From NCBI GenBank assembly GCA_003251535.1, contig QKFD01000122.1, positions 121,735 to 185,734 of the forward strand: a DNA stretch of 64,000 nucleotides. Reading direction: 5' to 3'. Every line of letters starts with the position of its first letter. Positions within the stretch are counted from its first letter, which is position 1. Positions 11,141 to 19,145 of this stretch are shown here, one piece after another. The position numbers and the translations under genes are program-made. A model generated the notes under the pieces. The model had not been told where the DNA came from. It saw only the letters and a list, made by a program, of their open reading frames with translations, and did no database searches. The DNA is from Chromatiales bacterium. GTDB taxonomy: Bacteria; Pseudomonadota; Gammaproteobacteria; Thiohalomonadales; Thiohalomonadaceae.

Positions 11141-11443
11141 ATGAACCGGTCTCTACAGGCCTTTCTGGCGCTGGTTTTGCTGGCCTTGGCCGGCTGCGCC
11201 AGTATGGCGCCGGTGCAGGAGATGAGTGACGCCCGCCAGGCCCTCCAGGCGGCCCGGGAGGCTAATGCCGCCGAATTGGCCCCTGATATGCTCAAGAGCG
11301 CCGAACAGCATATGGAGCGGGCTGCTTGGCAGTTGGAGCAGGGCTTCTACGACCAGGCCCGTGTGGACGCCGTAACCGCTCGGCAGGAGGCGGTGCGGGC
11401 CCGTGAACTAGCGGACCAGGCCACTACTCCAAATCCCCATTGA
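11141..11443 (+). CDS. Small DUF4398-like lipoprotein
   Basis: About 100 residues with a lipoprotein signal peptide: the lipobox LALAGC puts the lipidated cysteine near residue 19. The mature part is a charged, alanine-rich helical stretch (SDARQALQAAREANAAELAP) as in DUF4398 proteins, small outer-membrane lipoproteins with a helical hairpin. ATG 11141 is preferred, but TTG at 11126 has a better placed GAAGGG upstream and would add five residues. It ends at a strong terminator and is divergent from arsC. Confidence 0.8.
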   Translation: MNRSLQAFLALVLLALAGCASMAPVQEMSDARQALQAAREANAAELAPDMLKSAEQHMERAAWQLEQGFYDQARVDAVTARQEAVRARELADQATTPNPH

Positions 11444-11467
11444 CAGGTCCCCTGTCGCATCTTTTTA
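11442..11467 (+). terminator. Rho-independent terminator
   Basis: GACAGG-tcc-CCTGTC hairpin at the lipoprotein stop codon, followed by gcatcttttta. It separates the lipoprotein gene from the downstream thioredoxin gene. Confidence 0.7.
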
Positions 11468-11579
11468 CCCTGTTGTAACGCCCTACACGGGCAGATCCTA
11501 CCTTGATCGGGGTTCTCCCCTATTGTCTCCGCCATCGCGGTGGTGGCACCTTAACTCCCAACCTGAATGGAGAAGTTGC

Positions 11580-12047
11580 ATGTTGCGTTGGCTTATCGTC
11601 TCCCTATTTTTTGTCTCTGCCTCCGCTATGGCGGCCCCTGACATCAGCATGACCGATCTCACCGGTAAGCAGTTCAAGCTCTCCGACTACCGCGGCAAGT
11701 GGGTGGTTGTGAATCACTGGGCCACCTGGTGTCCGCCATGTCTGGAGGAGATTCCAGAGCTGACCCTGTTCCACGAGGGGCATAAGGATAAAGATGCCGT
11801 GGTGATCGGCATCAATATGGAGGAGATTGCGGCGGCGAAGCTGAGTCGGTTTGTGGACGAGCACTTCATGACCTTCCCCGTCATCCCCAACGGTTTTGAT
11901 GTACAGGCCATCGGTTCCATCCAAGGGTTGCCCACCACCTTCATCATTGATCCCACCGGCAAGCCGGTGGCACGGCGTACGGGTGGGGTGACCGCGGAGG
12001 AGATTGAGGCCTTCATTAGCAAATCCAGCTCACAGGCGGCCCCATAG
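11580..12047 (+). CDS. TlpA-like periplasmic thiol-disulfide oxidoreductase
   Basis: A 155-residue protein with a cleavable signal peptide ending near SASAMAAPD. The thioredoxin-fold core carries WATWCPPCLEE (CxxC) and a cis-proline region GLPTTFIIDP. TlpA/ResA-type proteins reduce disulfides in the periplasm, for example during cytochrome c maturation. ATG 11580 has a GGAGA six bases upstream. A second thioredoxin-fold gene follows after 32 nt and a TolC-like gene beyond that, so the two redox proteins are probably co-transcribed. Confidence 0.9.
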   Translation: MLRWLIVSLFFVSASAMAAPDISMTDLTGKQFKLSDYRGKWVVVNHWATWCPPCLEEIPELTLFHEGHKDKDAVVIGINMEEIAAAKLSRFVDEHFMTFPVIPNGFDVQAIGSIQGLPTTFIIDPTGKPVARRTGGVTAEEIEAFISKSSSQAAP

Positions 12048-12079
12048 AGGGCCGGTCTTCATATCCAAGGAGGACATGC

Positions 12080-12610
12080 ATGGCCCGTCTACTGCTCTCT
12101 CTCATGCTGCTGGTTGGCTCCTTGCTGCCGGCCGCTGCGGGGGCTGCTGGTTCAGATCCCTACACCCACTTCTTCAACGAGACCTTCAATGACTTCTCTG
12201 AAGAGCTGAAGACGGCGCGGCAGGAGGGGAAGCAGGGGGTGATGATCTTCTTCGAGATGGATGAGTGCCCCTTCTGCCACTTTATGAAGGAGAACGTCCT
12301 CAGCCAGCCGCAGGTGCAGAGCTACTTCCGCGAACACTTCCTGCTGTTTCCTGTGGACATTGAAGGGGATATCGAGGTCACCGACTTTGCTGGCAAGACC
12401 ATGCCACAGAAGGATTTTGCCTTTAAGGAGAATCGGGTGCGGGCGACCCCGGTGATTGCCTTCTATGATCTGGACGGCAAGGAGATCCACCGCCACACCG
12501 GCCGCACGGCCGATGCCGCAGAGTTTCTGCTGGTGGGCAAATATGTGGCGGAGGGCATCTATCGAGAGATGTCCTTTACCAAATTCAAGCGCGAAAACAA
12601 AAACAAGTAG
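12080..12610 (+). CDS. Periplasmic thioredoxin-fold protein (SoxW-like)
   Basis: A 176-residue protein with an N-terminal signal peptide (cleavage near GAAGSDP) and a thioredoxin-fold core with MDECPFCHFMKENV (CPFC active site) and a cis-proline segment VRATPVIAFYDLDG. It resembles SoxW/DUF255-like thioredoxins of sulfur-oxidising bacteria. The lysine-rich tail is unusual. An AGGAGG-like SD precedes ATG 12080. Together with the upstream TlpA-like gene it suggests a periplasmic thiol-redox pair; the substrate is unknown. Confidence 0.85.
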   Translation: MARLLLSLMLLVGSLLPAAAGAAGSDPYTHFFNETFNDFSEELKTARQEGKQGVMIFFEMDECPFCHFMKENVLSQPQVQSYFREHFLLFPVDIEGDIEVTDFAGKTMPQKDFAFKENRVRATPVIAFYDLDGKEIHRHTGRTADAAEFLLVGKYVAEGIYREMSFTKFKRENKNK

Positions 12611-12710
12611 CCGGCGCCGCCGATAGGCGGTGATCGGCGTCGCTGGAGGCCCTTTGCCGAGGGTCTCCAGCGACACGCCACCCCACCATAACCATAGAAT
12701 CGAGAAGACC

Positions 12711-14045
12711 ATGGCCAGTCCGCACCGATTCCGGTGGCGGGCCCGGCTTGCGGGGGGGATCTGGCTGGCGTTTAGTGCGCTGCCGGTTGCCGCCACCGAA
12801 GTCGAGCCGCTACCTCAGCCCCTAACCCTCGAAGACGCCTTACGTCTGGCGCAGACGAGCCCCCATCCAATGTTGGAGCAGGCCCAGGCCTCTCTAGGAG
12901 GGGCGCGCGCTGATCTGGCCCAGGCGGAGGCGCGGCAGGGGATCAATCTCTCTCTGGAGGGGCGGTTGCGCTGGGTGGAGCCGGCGGAGATCGCCGCGGA
13001 TCAGGACCATGCCGATCACCAGGCGGCGCTCCGGCTACGTAAGAACCTCTACGATTTCGGGCGCACTGCCGCCTTGGAGGCGGCCGCCGACGCCCAGGTG
13101 AAGGCGGCGGAGGGACAGCTGGTGGAGCGCCACAGCGCCTATCGGGTGCTGGTGATGAGGCGCTACTTCGAGGTGCTGCTCGCCGATATGAACTACGCGC
13201 TAGAGAACGAGGCGTTGGCAGTGGCCTATGTGGATCTAGACAAGCTGCGTAATCGCCACGAGCTGGGGCAGGTCTCTGATCTAACGCTGTTGGCCAAGCA
13301 GAGTGAATATGAGGTGGTGCTTGCCCGTCGTGCCAGCGCCGATGGTGCCCGGCGCGCTGCACGCTCTCGCTTGGCCCTGGCCCTGGGACGACCGGGTGAG
13401 TTGCCGGCCGATCTCGTCATGCCGGAGCTGCCTCAGGTGGAGCGTGAAGCGGGCGACTATGAGGCGTTGCTGCGGTTGGCCCAAGAGCATAATCCAACCC
13501 TCGTTGCCCTGCGCCATCGCCTCGCTGCCGCCGAGCAGGAGGTAGAGGCCGCCCGGGCCAAGGGCCGTCCCACACTGGATGCGGAGCTGGAGGCCAGCGC
13601 CTATCAACGCGATCTAGGCTCCTACGATCCTTGGCGGGCTGGGGTGGTACTGAGCGTGCCGCTCTATACCGGCGGTAGTGTCGATGCGGCGGTGGCCCAG
13701 GCGGAGTCAGCTCGCCACCTGGCCCAGGCCAACCTGACCGAGGCCGAGTACACGGTACATCAGCAGCTGCTGGATCTATGGCTAGAGTTGCGCTCCCTGG
13801 GCAGCGCCCGTGAGGCGGCTAGGGCAGGGGAGGAGTATCGGGAACTCTATCTGGATCGTAGTCGTGCCATCTACGAGATGGAGCTGAAGACCGATCTGGG
13901 GGATGCCATGGTGCGCCTGACTGAGGCGCAGCTGGAGCAGATGCGGCGGAAGTTCGACACCGTGCTCGCCTTTGAGGAGCTGGATGCCCTGCTGGGTGTC
14001 TCGGCCGAGGGCGAAACAACAGATGCCGAAGGAGAGAACAGGTGA
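12711..14045 (+). CDS. TolC-family outer membrane efflux protein
   Basis: A 444-residue protein with a signal peptide (ALPVAATEVEP) and two repeats of long alpha-helical hairpin sequence, the TolC/OEP layout; LTLEDALRLAQTSPH and YTGGSVDAAVAQAES are the usual repeat landmarks. Start ATG 12711 follows cgagaag; the longer open frame has no better start. It overlaps the next gene (adaptor) by four bases. No inner-membrane pump gene follows, so this channel-adaptor pair must serve a pump encoded elsewhere or use an atypical partner. Confidence 0.88.
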   Translation: MASPHRFRWRARLAGGIWLAFSALPVAATEVEPLPQPLTLEDALRLAQTSPHPMLEQAQASLGGARADLAQAEARQGINLSLEGRLRWVEPAEIAADQDHADHQAALRLRKNLYDFGRTAALEAAADAQVKAAEGQLVERHSAYRVLVMRRYFEVLLADMNYALENEALAVAYVDLDKLRNRHELGQVSDLTLLAKQSEYEVVLARRASADGARRAARSRLALALGRPGELPADLVMPELPQVEREAGDYEALLRLAQEHNPTLVALRHRLAAAEQEVEAARAKGRPTLDAELEASAYQRDLGSYDPWRAGVVLSVPLYTGGSVDAAVAQAESARHLAQANLTEAEYTVHQQLLDLWLELRSLGSAREAARAGEEYRELYLDRSRAIYEMELKTDLGDAMVRLTEAQLEQMRRKFDTVLAFEELDALLGVSAEGETTDAEGENR

Positions 14046-14800
14046 AGCGCGTAGCCGTAGCAGTGGTGCTGTGGGTGGCAACGGGGCCGCTGTGGGCGGC
14101 GGAAATGAACGGTAGGCTGGAGTGGAGCCGGCGGGTAGAGCTAGGGATCCCGGTCTCCGGGGTGGTGGCCGAGGTCAAGGTCCAGCCTGGCGAGCGGGTG
14201 CGGAAGGGGCAGCCGCTTGTGGTGCTCGATCTCCGTCCTTTTAAAGCCGCGGTACGGCGGGCAGAGGCACAGGTGACCCGACTCGCTGCGGCGGCGGCTG
14301 AGGCGGAGCGAGAGGCGGGGCGCGCCCAAGAGCTGTATGACCGTACCCTACTCTCCCAACATGAATTGGAAGTGGCCAACATCGCCCGCACCGATGCGGT
14401 GAGTCAGCGGGTGGCCGCAGAGGCGGGGCTACAGGAGGCCCGGATCGCACTCGACTACGCCACCCTAGAGGCGCCCTTTGATGCGATTGTCTTGGACCAC
14501 CAGGTGGCCATGGGCCAATCGGTGATCTCCTCGCTGGAGAGTACCCCCTTGGTTACCCTGGCCGAAGGGGGCCAGTTGCAGCTGCGGGTGGAACTGCCGG
14601 TGGCGCAGTTGGCCGCCCTGCGTGAGGGGCAACAGCTCCCGGTCACCATCTCCGGCAACCACTATCAAGGGCAGGTGACGCGGATCGCCCTGGAGCCGCT
14701 GTCGGGAGAGGGGGAGCCGCTCTATCCGGTTATCATCGCCCTGCCATCTGCGAGCGAAGGGTTAAGAGCCGGTATGGCGGCCGCAGTGACACTGCCATGA
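14042..14800 (+). CDS. HlyD/AcrA-type periplasmic adaptor
   Basis: A 252-residue protein starting with GTG inside the TolC-like stop (GTGA overlap). After a signal peptide it has a lipoyl-like half motif (GVVAEVKVQPGERVRKGQPLV), a short coiled-coil hairpin (about residues 60-130), the second lipoyl half (LEAPFDAIVLDHQVAMGQSV) and a beta-barrel domain. It is shorter than AcrA-type adaptors and lacks a clear membrane-proximal domain. Its coupling with the TolC-like gene indicates a joint export role. Confidence 0.88.
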   Translation: MKRVAVAVVLWVATGPLWAAEMNGRLEWSRRVELGIPVSGVVAEVKVQPGERVRKGQPLVVLDLRPFKAAVRRAEAQVTRLAAAAAEAEREAGRAQELYDRTLLSQHELEVANIARTDAVSQRVAAEAGLQEARIALDYATLEAPFDAIVLDHQVAMGQSVISSLESTPLVTLAEGGQLQLRVELPVAQLAALREGQQLPVTISGNHYQGQVTRIALEPLSGEGEPLYPVIIALPSASEGLRAGMAAAVTLP

Positions 14801-15066
14801 GTTGCTGTATCCGTTGCCTTGTCTCCGGTTTGGTGCAAGGCGTTTGGTACCGCGGTTTTACCCAGGAGCGGGCGCTGGATCTAGGTCTAGATGGCTACGC
14901 CCACAATCTACCTGACGGGCGGGTTGAGGTGGTTGCCTGTGGGGAGGCCGCTGCCCTAGAGCAGCTGCAACGGCGGCTGGCTGAGGGGCCACCAGCTGCC
15001 CAAGTGGCCGCTGTGGAGTGTCAGACCATCACTGAACGGCCACCCGCGGGTTTCACCACTGGCTAA
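14797..15066 (+). CDS. acyP: Acylphosphatase
   Basis: An 89-residue protein of the acylphosphatase family: VSGLVQGVWYRGFTQ contains the phosphate-binding loop with the catalytic arginine, and the catalytic asparagine lies in YAHNLPDGRVEV. It hydrolyses carboxyl-phosphate bonds. ATG 14797 overlaps the adaptor stop (ATGA). Its place at the end of an export operon is probably incidental. Confidence 0.93.
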   Translation: MSCCIRCLVSGLVQGVWYRGFTQERALDLGLDGYAHNLPDGRVEVVACGEAAALEQLQRRLAEGPPAAQVAAVECQTITERPPAGFTTG

Positions 15067-15248
15067 GGGCTATGCCGACTCGGCGTCCTAGCCAACCGCT
15101 TCTCTCATGCATATATCGACTGCCCCATTGCGGGGCGGTTGCCGATAGAGTGGTCACAAGCCGCCACTCTCTTCTCTCCGTTTCAAGCCTCCCACCGCGT
15201 GTGCGCGCATAACTGGCGCCCACTATCTGTGCGCACCGAAACCAATTT

Positions 15249-15263
15249 GCACTTTATCAGTGC
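15249..15263. promoter_or_regulatory. NtrC-like binding site upstream of amt
   Basis: The sequence GCACTTTATCAGTGC has the GCAC-N7-GTGC dyad of NtrC enhancer sites. It lies about 90-105 bp upstream of the predicted transcription start, a normal enhancer distance for a sigma-54 promoter. Confidence 0.65.
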
Positions 15264-15328
15264 CTTGCCTGGCTTTCGCTAGTAGAAGTAGCGGCCATAA
15301 GCAACTGTTTTTACAGTAAGCACAATAA

Positions 15329-15344
15329 TGGTGCGAATTTTGCA
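15329..15344 (+). promoter_or_regulatory. Sigma-54 (RpoN) promoter of amt
   Basis: TGGTGCGAATTTTGCA matches the -24/-12 consensus: GG at 15330-15331 and GC at 15342-15343 separated by exactly ten bases. The predicted start of transcription is near 15355, giving a 25-nt leader before the Shine-Dalgarno and ATG 15380. Confidence 0.85.
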
Positions 15345-15379
15345 CCCATATGCGCCACTTTTTCTGCTAGGTGAGCGCT

Positions 15380-16573
15380 ATGGAGCAAGGTTCTACAGCT
15401 AACGATGTTCTCTTCATCTTATTGGGCGCCATTATGGTGCTGGCCATGCACGCCGGTTTTGCTTTTCTAGAGGTGGGCACGGTGCGCAAAAAGAACCAGG
15501 TGAACGCCTTGGTGAAGATCATGGCCGACTTCGCCGTCTCTACCGTCGCCTACTTCTTCATCGGCTACACCATCGCCTACGGTACCCACTTCTTCAGCGG
15601 TGCCCCACAGTTGGCGGCGGAGAGCGGGTATGGGTTAGTGAAGTTCTTTTTTCTACTCACCTTTGCCGCCGCCATCCCCGCCATCATCTCCGGTGGGATC
15701 GCTGAGAGGGCGCGTTTTCACCCTCAGCTGGCGGCCACCTTCCTGTTGGTGGGGGGCATCTATCCGCTCTTTGAAGGGGTGGCCTGGAATGGTCGGTTTG
15801 GGGTACAGGGGTGGTTAAGCGCGACCTTTGGGGCCGGTTTCCATGATTTTGCCGGCTCAGTAGTGGTCCATGCCGTCGGGGGCTGGATCGCCTTGGCGGC
15901 CATCTTGCTGCTTGGTCACCGTAAAGGGCGCTACGGTAAAAACGGTGAGATCTACGCCCATCCCCCCTCTTCTATCCCATTTCTGGCGCTAGGCGCCTGG
16001 ATCCTGACCGTCGGTTGGTTCGGCTTTAACGTCATGAGCGCCCAGCGCTTGGAGGGGATCTCCGGCCTGGTAGCGGTCAACTCGCTCATGGCGATGGTGG
16101 GTGGGGTGTTGGCCTCGCTAGTGGTGGGGCGCAACGACCCGGGGTTCGTCCACAACGGCCCGTTGGCAGGGTTGGTGGCGGTGTGCGCCGGTTCGGATCT
16201 CATGCACCCGCTGGGTGCCCTGGCCACGGGGGGCATCGCCGGGGCGCTCTTTGTCTGGGCCTTCACCCTGACCCAGAACCGCTGGAAGATCGATGATGTC
16301 CTTGGGGTATGGCCGCTGCACGGTCTCTGCGGCGCTTGGGGTGGGGTGGCGGCCGGGCTATTTGGTCTCACGGCGTTGGGGGGAATGGGTGGGGTGAGCC
16401 TGCCGGCGCAGCTTATCGGTACCCTATTGGGCGTTAGTGTGGCGTTGCTGGGTGGGGCGCTGGTGTACGGCGTATTGAAGGCGAGTATTGGGATCCGCCT
16501 GGGCGAAGAGGAGGAGTGGCTGGGGGCCGATCTCGCTATCCATAAGATCTCCGCTGAGCCTGATCACGACTAG
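15380..16573 (+). CDS. amt: Ammonium transporter, Amt/MEP/Rh family
   Basis: A 397-residue polytopic membrane protein with eleven-helix Amt sequence features: MHAGFAFLEVGTVRKKNQVN, FDFAGSVVVH-like HDFAGSVVVHAVGGW with a pore histidine, and WPLHGLCGAWGG with the second. It conducts ammonium/ammonia under nitrogen limitation. I use ATG 15380 because AGGTGA lies five bases upstream; GTG 15371 is the alternative. The sigma-54 promoter and NtrC-like dyad predict nitrogen control. No glnK gene is adjacent, which departs from the common glnK-amtB order. Confidence 0.95.
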   Translation: MEQGSTANDVLFILLGAIMVLAMHAGFAFLEVGTVRKKNQVNALVKIMADFAVSTVAYFFIGYTIAYGTHFFSGAPQLAAESGYGLVKFFFLLTFAAAIPAIISGGIAERARFHPQLAATFLLVGGIYPLFEGVAWNGRFGVQGWLSATFGAGFHDFAGSVVVHAVGGWIALAAILLLGHRKGRYGKNGEIYAHPPSSIPFLALGAWILTVGWFGFNVMSAQRLEGISGLVAVNSLMAMVGGVLASLVVGRNDPGFVHNGPLAGLVAVCAGSDLMHPLGALATGGIAGALFVWAFTLTQNRWKIDDVLGVWPLHGLCGAWGGVAAGLFGLTALGGMGGVSLPAQLIGTLLGVSVALLGGALVYGVLKASIGIRLGEEEEWLGADLAIHKISAEPDHD

Positions 16574-16799
16574 TTCACCCAGGGGTGTGGGGAGCGGTGG
16601 GGGTGTTAATGGGGCCTCTGTCCACGCTTAATGGGTGGTCGCCACAGGGGTCATAGTCGCCATTTTTCCCGCTACAGTAGCGGGTTACCGCCCCTGCTAG
16701 AGGGGTGGGGAGGGTTGGGGAGGGCGGAAGGGAACACCAGCCGTTGAGCATTGGTCTAAAATGGCGCCGCGCATTTATCTACAAGGCTAGTGAGGAAAG

Positions 16800-17282
16800 A
16801 TGCCCTCGTTCGACGTAGTATCCGAGGTCAATGGTCATGAACTCACCAACGCGGTTGATCAGACCAACCGGGAGGTGGGTAATCGGTTTGACTTCAAAGG
16901 CAGTGATGCCACCGTGAGCCAGGAGCCCGATGCCCTGGTCTTAGAGGCCGCCAGCGAGTTCCAAGTGGATCAGATGCGGGACATCCTCTACCAGAAGCTC
17001 AGTAAGCGCGGTGTAGATATCCAGAGCCTGGAGGCGGAAGAGGTGGTGATCTCCGGTACCCGTGCGCGCCAGCAGCTCAAGGTTAAGCAGGGGATCGATA
17101 AAGAGACGGCTAAGGAGCTGGTAAAGCGGATCAAGGAGAGCAAGATCAAGGTGCAGGCCTCTGTGCAAGGAGACCAAGTTCGGGTGACCGGCAAGAAGCG
17201 GGACGATCTCCAAGAGGTGATCACCCTGCTACGGGCAGCGGATGTGGGTCTACCGCTTCAGTTCAATAACTTTCGTGATTAA
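16800..17282 (+). CDS. yajQ: YajQ family nucleotide-binding protein
   Basis: A 160-residue protein starting MPSFDVVSEVNGHELTNAVD, with NRFDFKGSDA and the LRAADVGLPLQFNNFRD C-terminus, all diagnostic of YajQ (DUF520). Members bind nucleotides and, in Xanthomonas, c-di-GMP. ATG 16800 has GAGGAAAG immediately upstream. dsbC follows after 20 nt and may be co-transcribed. Confidence 0.95.
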   Translation: MPSFDVVSEVNGHELTNAVDQTNREVGNRFDFKGSDATVSQEPDALVLEAASEFQVDQMRDILYQKLSKRGVDIQSLEAEEVVISGTRARQQLKVKQGIDKETAKELVKRIKESKIKVQASVQGDQVRVTGKKRDDLQEVITLLRAADVGLPLQFNNFRD

Positions 17283-17302
17283 ATCTTAAGGAGTCCCTTC
17301 CC

Positions 17303-18061
17303 GTGATAATGAAGCGTTTGGCGGCGGTTTCGATGATGCTCGCCCTGGCTCTGCCGGCAATGGCGGCAGAGAGTGGGGATCAGGCGGCCATCCGCGCCGC
17401 CCTGGCCAAGGCGATCCCCCAGGCAGCCCCGGATCGCATCGTGGAGAGTGCGCTTCCCGGTCTCTACGAGGTCTCCTACGGTGCCCAGATCCTCTACATC
17501 AGTAAGGATGGTCGCCATCTGCTGCATGGTGACCTCATCGATCTAAAAACAGAGCAGAACCTGACAGAGCAGAGCCTCGCCCAGATTCGGCTTGGTATCA
17601 TGGCCCAGCTGGATGAGAAGTCGATGATCATCTATCCGGCCAAGGGCGAGACGAAGCACGTGGTCACCGTCTTTACCGATACCGACTGCGGTTACTGCCG
17701 CAAGCTCCACTCGGGGATGGCGCGGATGAACGAGCTGGGGATCGAGGTACGCTACCTCGCCTTCCCACGGGCCGGCCTCGGCAGCCCCTCCTATAACAAG
17801 GCGGTCTCGGTCTGGTGTGCCGATGATCAGAAGGCAGCGATGGATATCGCTAAGGCGGGTGATGAACCCCCTACCAAGACCTGCGATAACCCGGTTGCCG
17901 ACCACATGCAGCTGGCGCGCACCTTCGGTATCACCGGGACCCCCTCCATACTGCTGGACAACGGCGACCTGCTGCCCGGTTATCTCCCGCCAGAGCAGCT
18001 CCTCAAGACCCTGGATGAGCGGGCGGCCGCCACCCAGAAGACCGCTATGAGCGGCGGCTGA
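17303..18061 (+). CDS. dsbC: Thiol:disulfide interchange protein DsbC
   Basis: A 252-residue periplasmic protein: signal peptide ending PAMAAES, N-terminal dimerisation domain, then a thioredoxin domain with FTDTDCGYCRKLH (CGYC) and cis-proline GITGTPSILLDNG. DsbC isomerises non-native disulfides and is kept reduced by DsbD. GTG 17303 is nine bases from AAGGAG and is preferred over ATG 17309. A strong hairpin follows the stop. Confidence 0.95.
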   Translation: MIMKRLAAVSMMLALALPAMAAESGDQAAIRAALAKAIPQAAPDRIVESALPGLYEVSYGAQILYISKDGRHLLHGDLIDLKTEQNLTEQSLAQIRLGIMAQLDEKSMIIYPAKGETKHVVTVFTDTDCGYCRKLHSGMARMNELGIEVRYLAFPRAGLGSPSYNKAVSVWCADDQKAAMDIAKAGDEPPTKTCDNPVADHMQLARTFGITGTPSILLDNGDLLPGYLPPEQLLKTLDERAAATQKTAMSGG

Positions 18062-18075
18062 GGCCACTTCGCTGG

Positions 18076-18104
18076 CTCGGCCTGCCCGCAAGCGGCAGGC
18101 CGAG
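18076..18104. terminator. Hairpin between convergent dsbC and the CnoX-like gene
   Basis: Perfect 11-bp arms (CTCGGCCTGCC / GGCAGGCCGAG) with a seven-base loop. The U-tract is poor, but the position between two converging genes suggests a terminator for one or both. Confidence 0.55.
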
Positions 18105-18118
18105 TGCTAGGTGAGGGC

Positions 18119-18982
18119 TCAGTGCAAGGCGTTGAACATCTGGCTGCGATAGCGGCTCACCAGCTCCCCCTTACCCCCCAGCAGCTCGAACACCTTCAAC
18201 ATCCCCGTGCGGCCGGCATCGTTACCAAAGGTGCGATCACGCCGTACCAACTCCAATAGCTGCCTCAGGGCCTCCTCAAACTGCCCAGCGACCACATGGC
18301 GGGCTGCCAGCTGGTAGCGGGCTGCGCTATTTTTGGGATCCTCCGCCACGGCACGCTCTAGCTCTGGCAAGGAGGGGGCGCCATGGGCCGAGCGGCCAAA
18401 CTCCAACTGGGCCAACAGCGTGGCAACCTCAGGCCGCGCACCCACATCGGCCGGTAGCGCACGCATCAGCGCCTCCGCCTCTGCAAAGCGATCTTGGGCG
18501 ACCAGCAGCTCCGCTTGACCCACCAAGAGGCGGGAATTTTCGGGTTCCCGCTCCAACCAGGAGGTCAGCAACGCCAGCGCCTCCTCCCCCTTGCCTGTCT
18601 GGGCCAGCCCCTTGGCGGTGGCTAGGGCACGATCAGACTCCCGCTCTATCCAGGCGTCGATGAGAGGGCGGATGGCCGATTCTGGTTGTGCGCCCATGAA
18701 CTGATCGACGATCTCTCCGTGGCGCAAGATGAGAACGGTAGGCACACTGCGTACCCCATACTGGGTGGCCAACGCCTGCTGCTCGTCTATGTTGACCTTG
18801 GCCAGAATGAACTGACCGGCGTACTCCTCGGCTAAGCGGGTGACCACCGGCAGCAGCATCTTGCAGGGGCCACACCAAGCGGCCCAGAAATCGACCATCA
18901 CCGGTACGCGGTGGGAGTTGGCTACCACCGCCTCGGCAAAGTTTTCGGCGGTTGCATCGATCACGTAGTGGTTATCAGCCAT
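18119..18982 (-). CDS. cnoX: Thioredoxin-TPR protein, CnoX (YbbN) family
   Basis: A 287-residue cytoplasmic protein with a thioredoxin domain (residues about 5-110, WCGPC at C37/C40, cis-proline VRSVPTVLIL) joined to a helical TPR-like region (about 120-287). This is the YbbN/CnoX layout; CnoX is a holdase that passes clients to GroEL and DnaK. Unlike the E. coli protein (SxxC), both active-site cysteines are present, so classical thioredoxin activity is plausible. ATG 18982 is chosen; the frame stays open a further 21 codons. Confidence 0.9.
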   Translation of the reverse strand: MADNHYVIDATAENFAEAVVANSHRVPVMVDFWAAWCGPCKMLLPVVTRLAEEYAGQFILAKVNIDEQQALATQYGVRSVPTVLILRHGEIVDQFMGAQPESAIRPLIDAWIERESDRALATAKGLAQTGKGEEALALLTSWLEREPENSRLLVGQAELLVAQDRFAEAEALMRALPADVGARPEVATLLAQLEFGRSAHGAPSLPELERAVAEDPKNSAARYQLAARHVVAGQFEEALRQLLELVRRDRTFGNDAGRTGMLKVFELLGGKGELVSRYRSQMFNALH

Positions 18983-19145
18983 TTGTATTCCGTTCGTTGC
19001 TTGCGGATCCGAAAACCAATCTGGGGATGGGGAGGGGATATTCAAGGTGGGAACCGGTTCACCCTATCGTTGGGTGCAGTGGCGCAGAATTCTGGCAAAT
19101 CGTAGGGGAAGTCCTTAGCATCATGCGATCGGGAGGAAGCCGAGG

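Larger units (their letters stand above)
15067..15370 (+). promoter_or_regulatory. Intergenic control region of the ammonium transporter gene
   Basis: About 300 bp without a gene. It contains the NtrC-like site and the sigma-54 promoter listed separately. A more degenerate dyad, GCGC-N7-GCGC at 15205-15219, has the same spacing as an NtrC site and may be a second weak site. Nothing else is recognised. Confidence 0.6.

Noticed and set aside
16660..16690. CCCGCTA-cag-TAGCGGG hairpin after the amt gene
   Set aside because: Arms are short and the T-run is on the wrong side for the plus-strand transcript; not called as a terminator.
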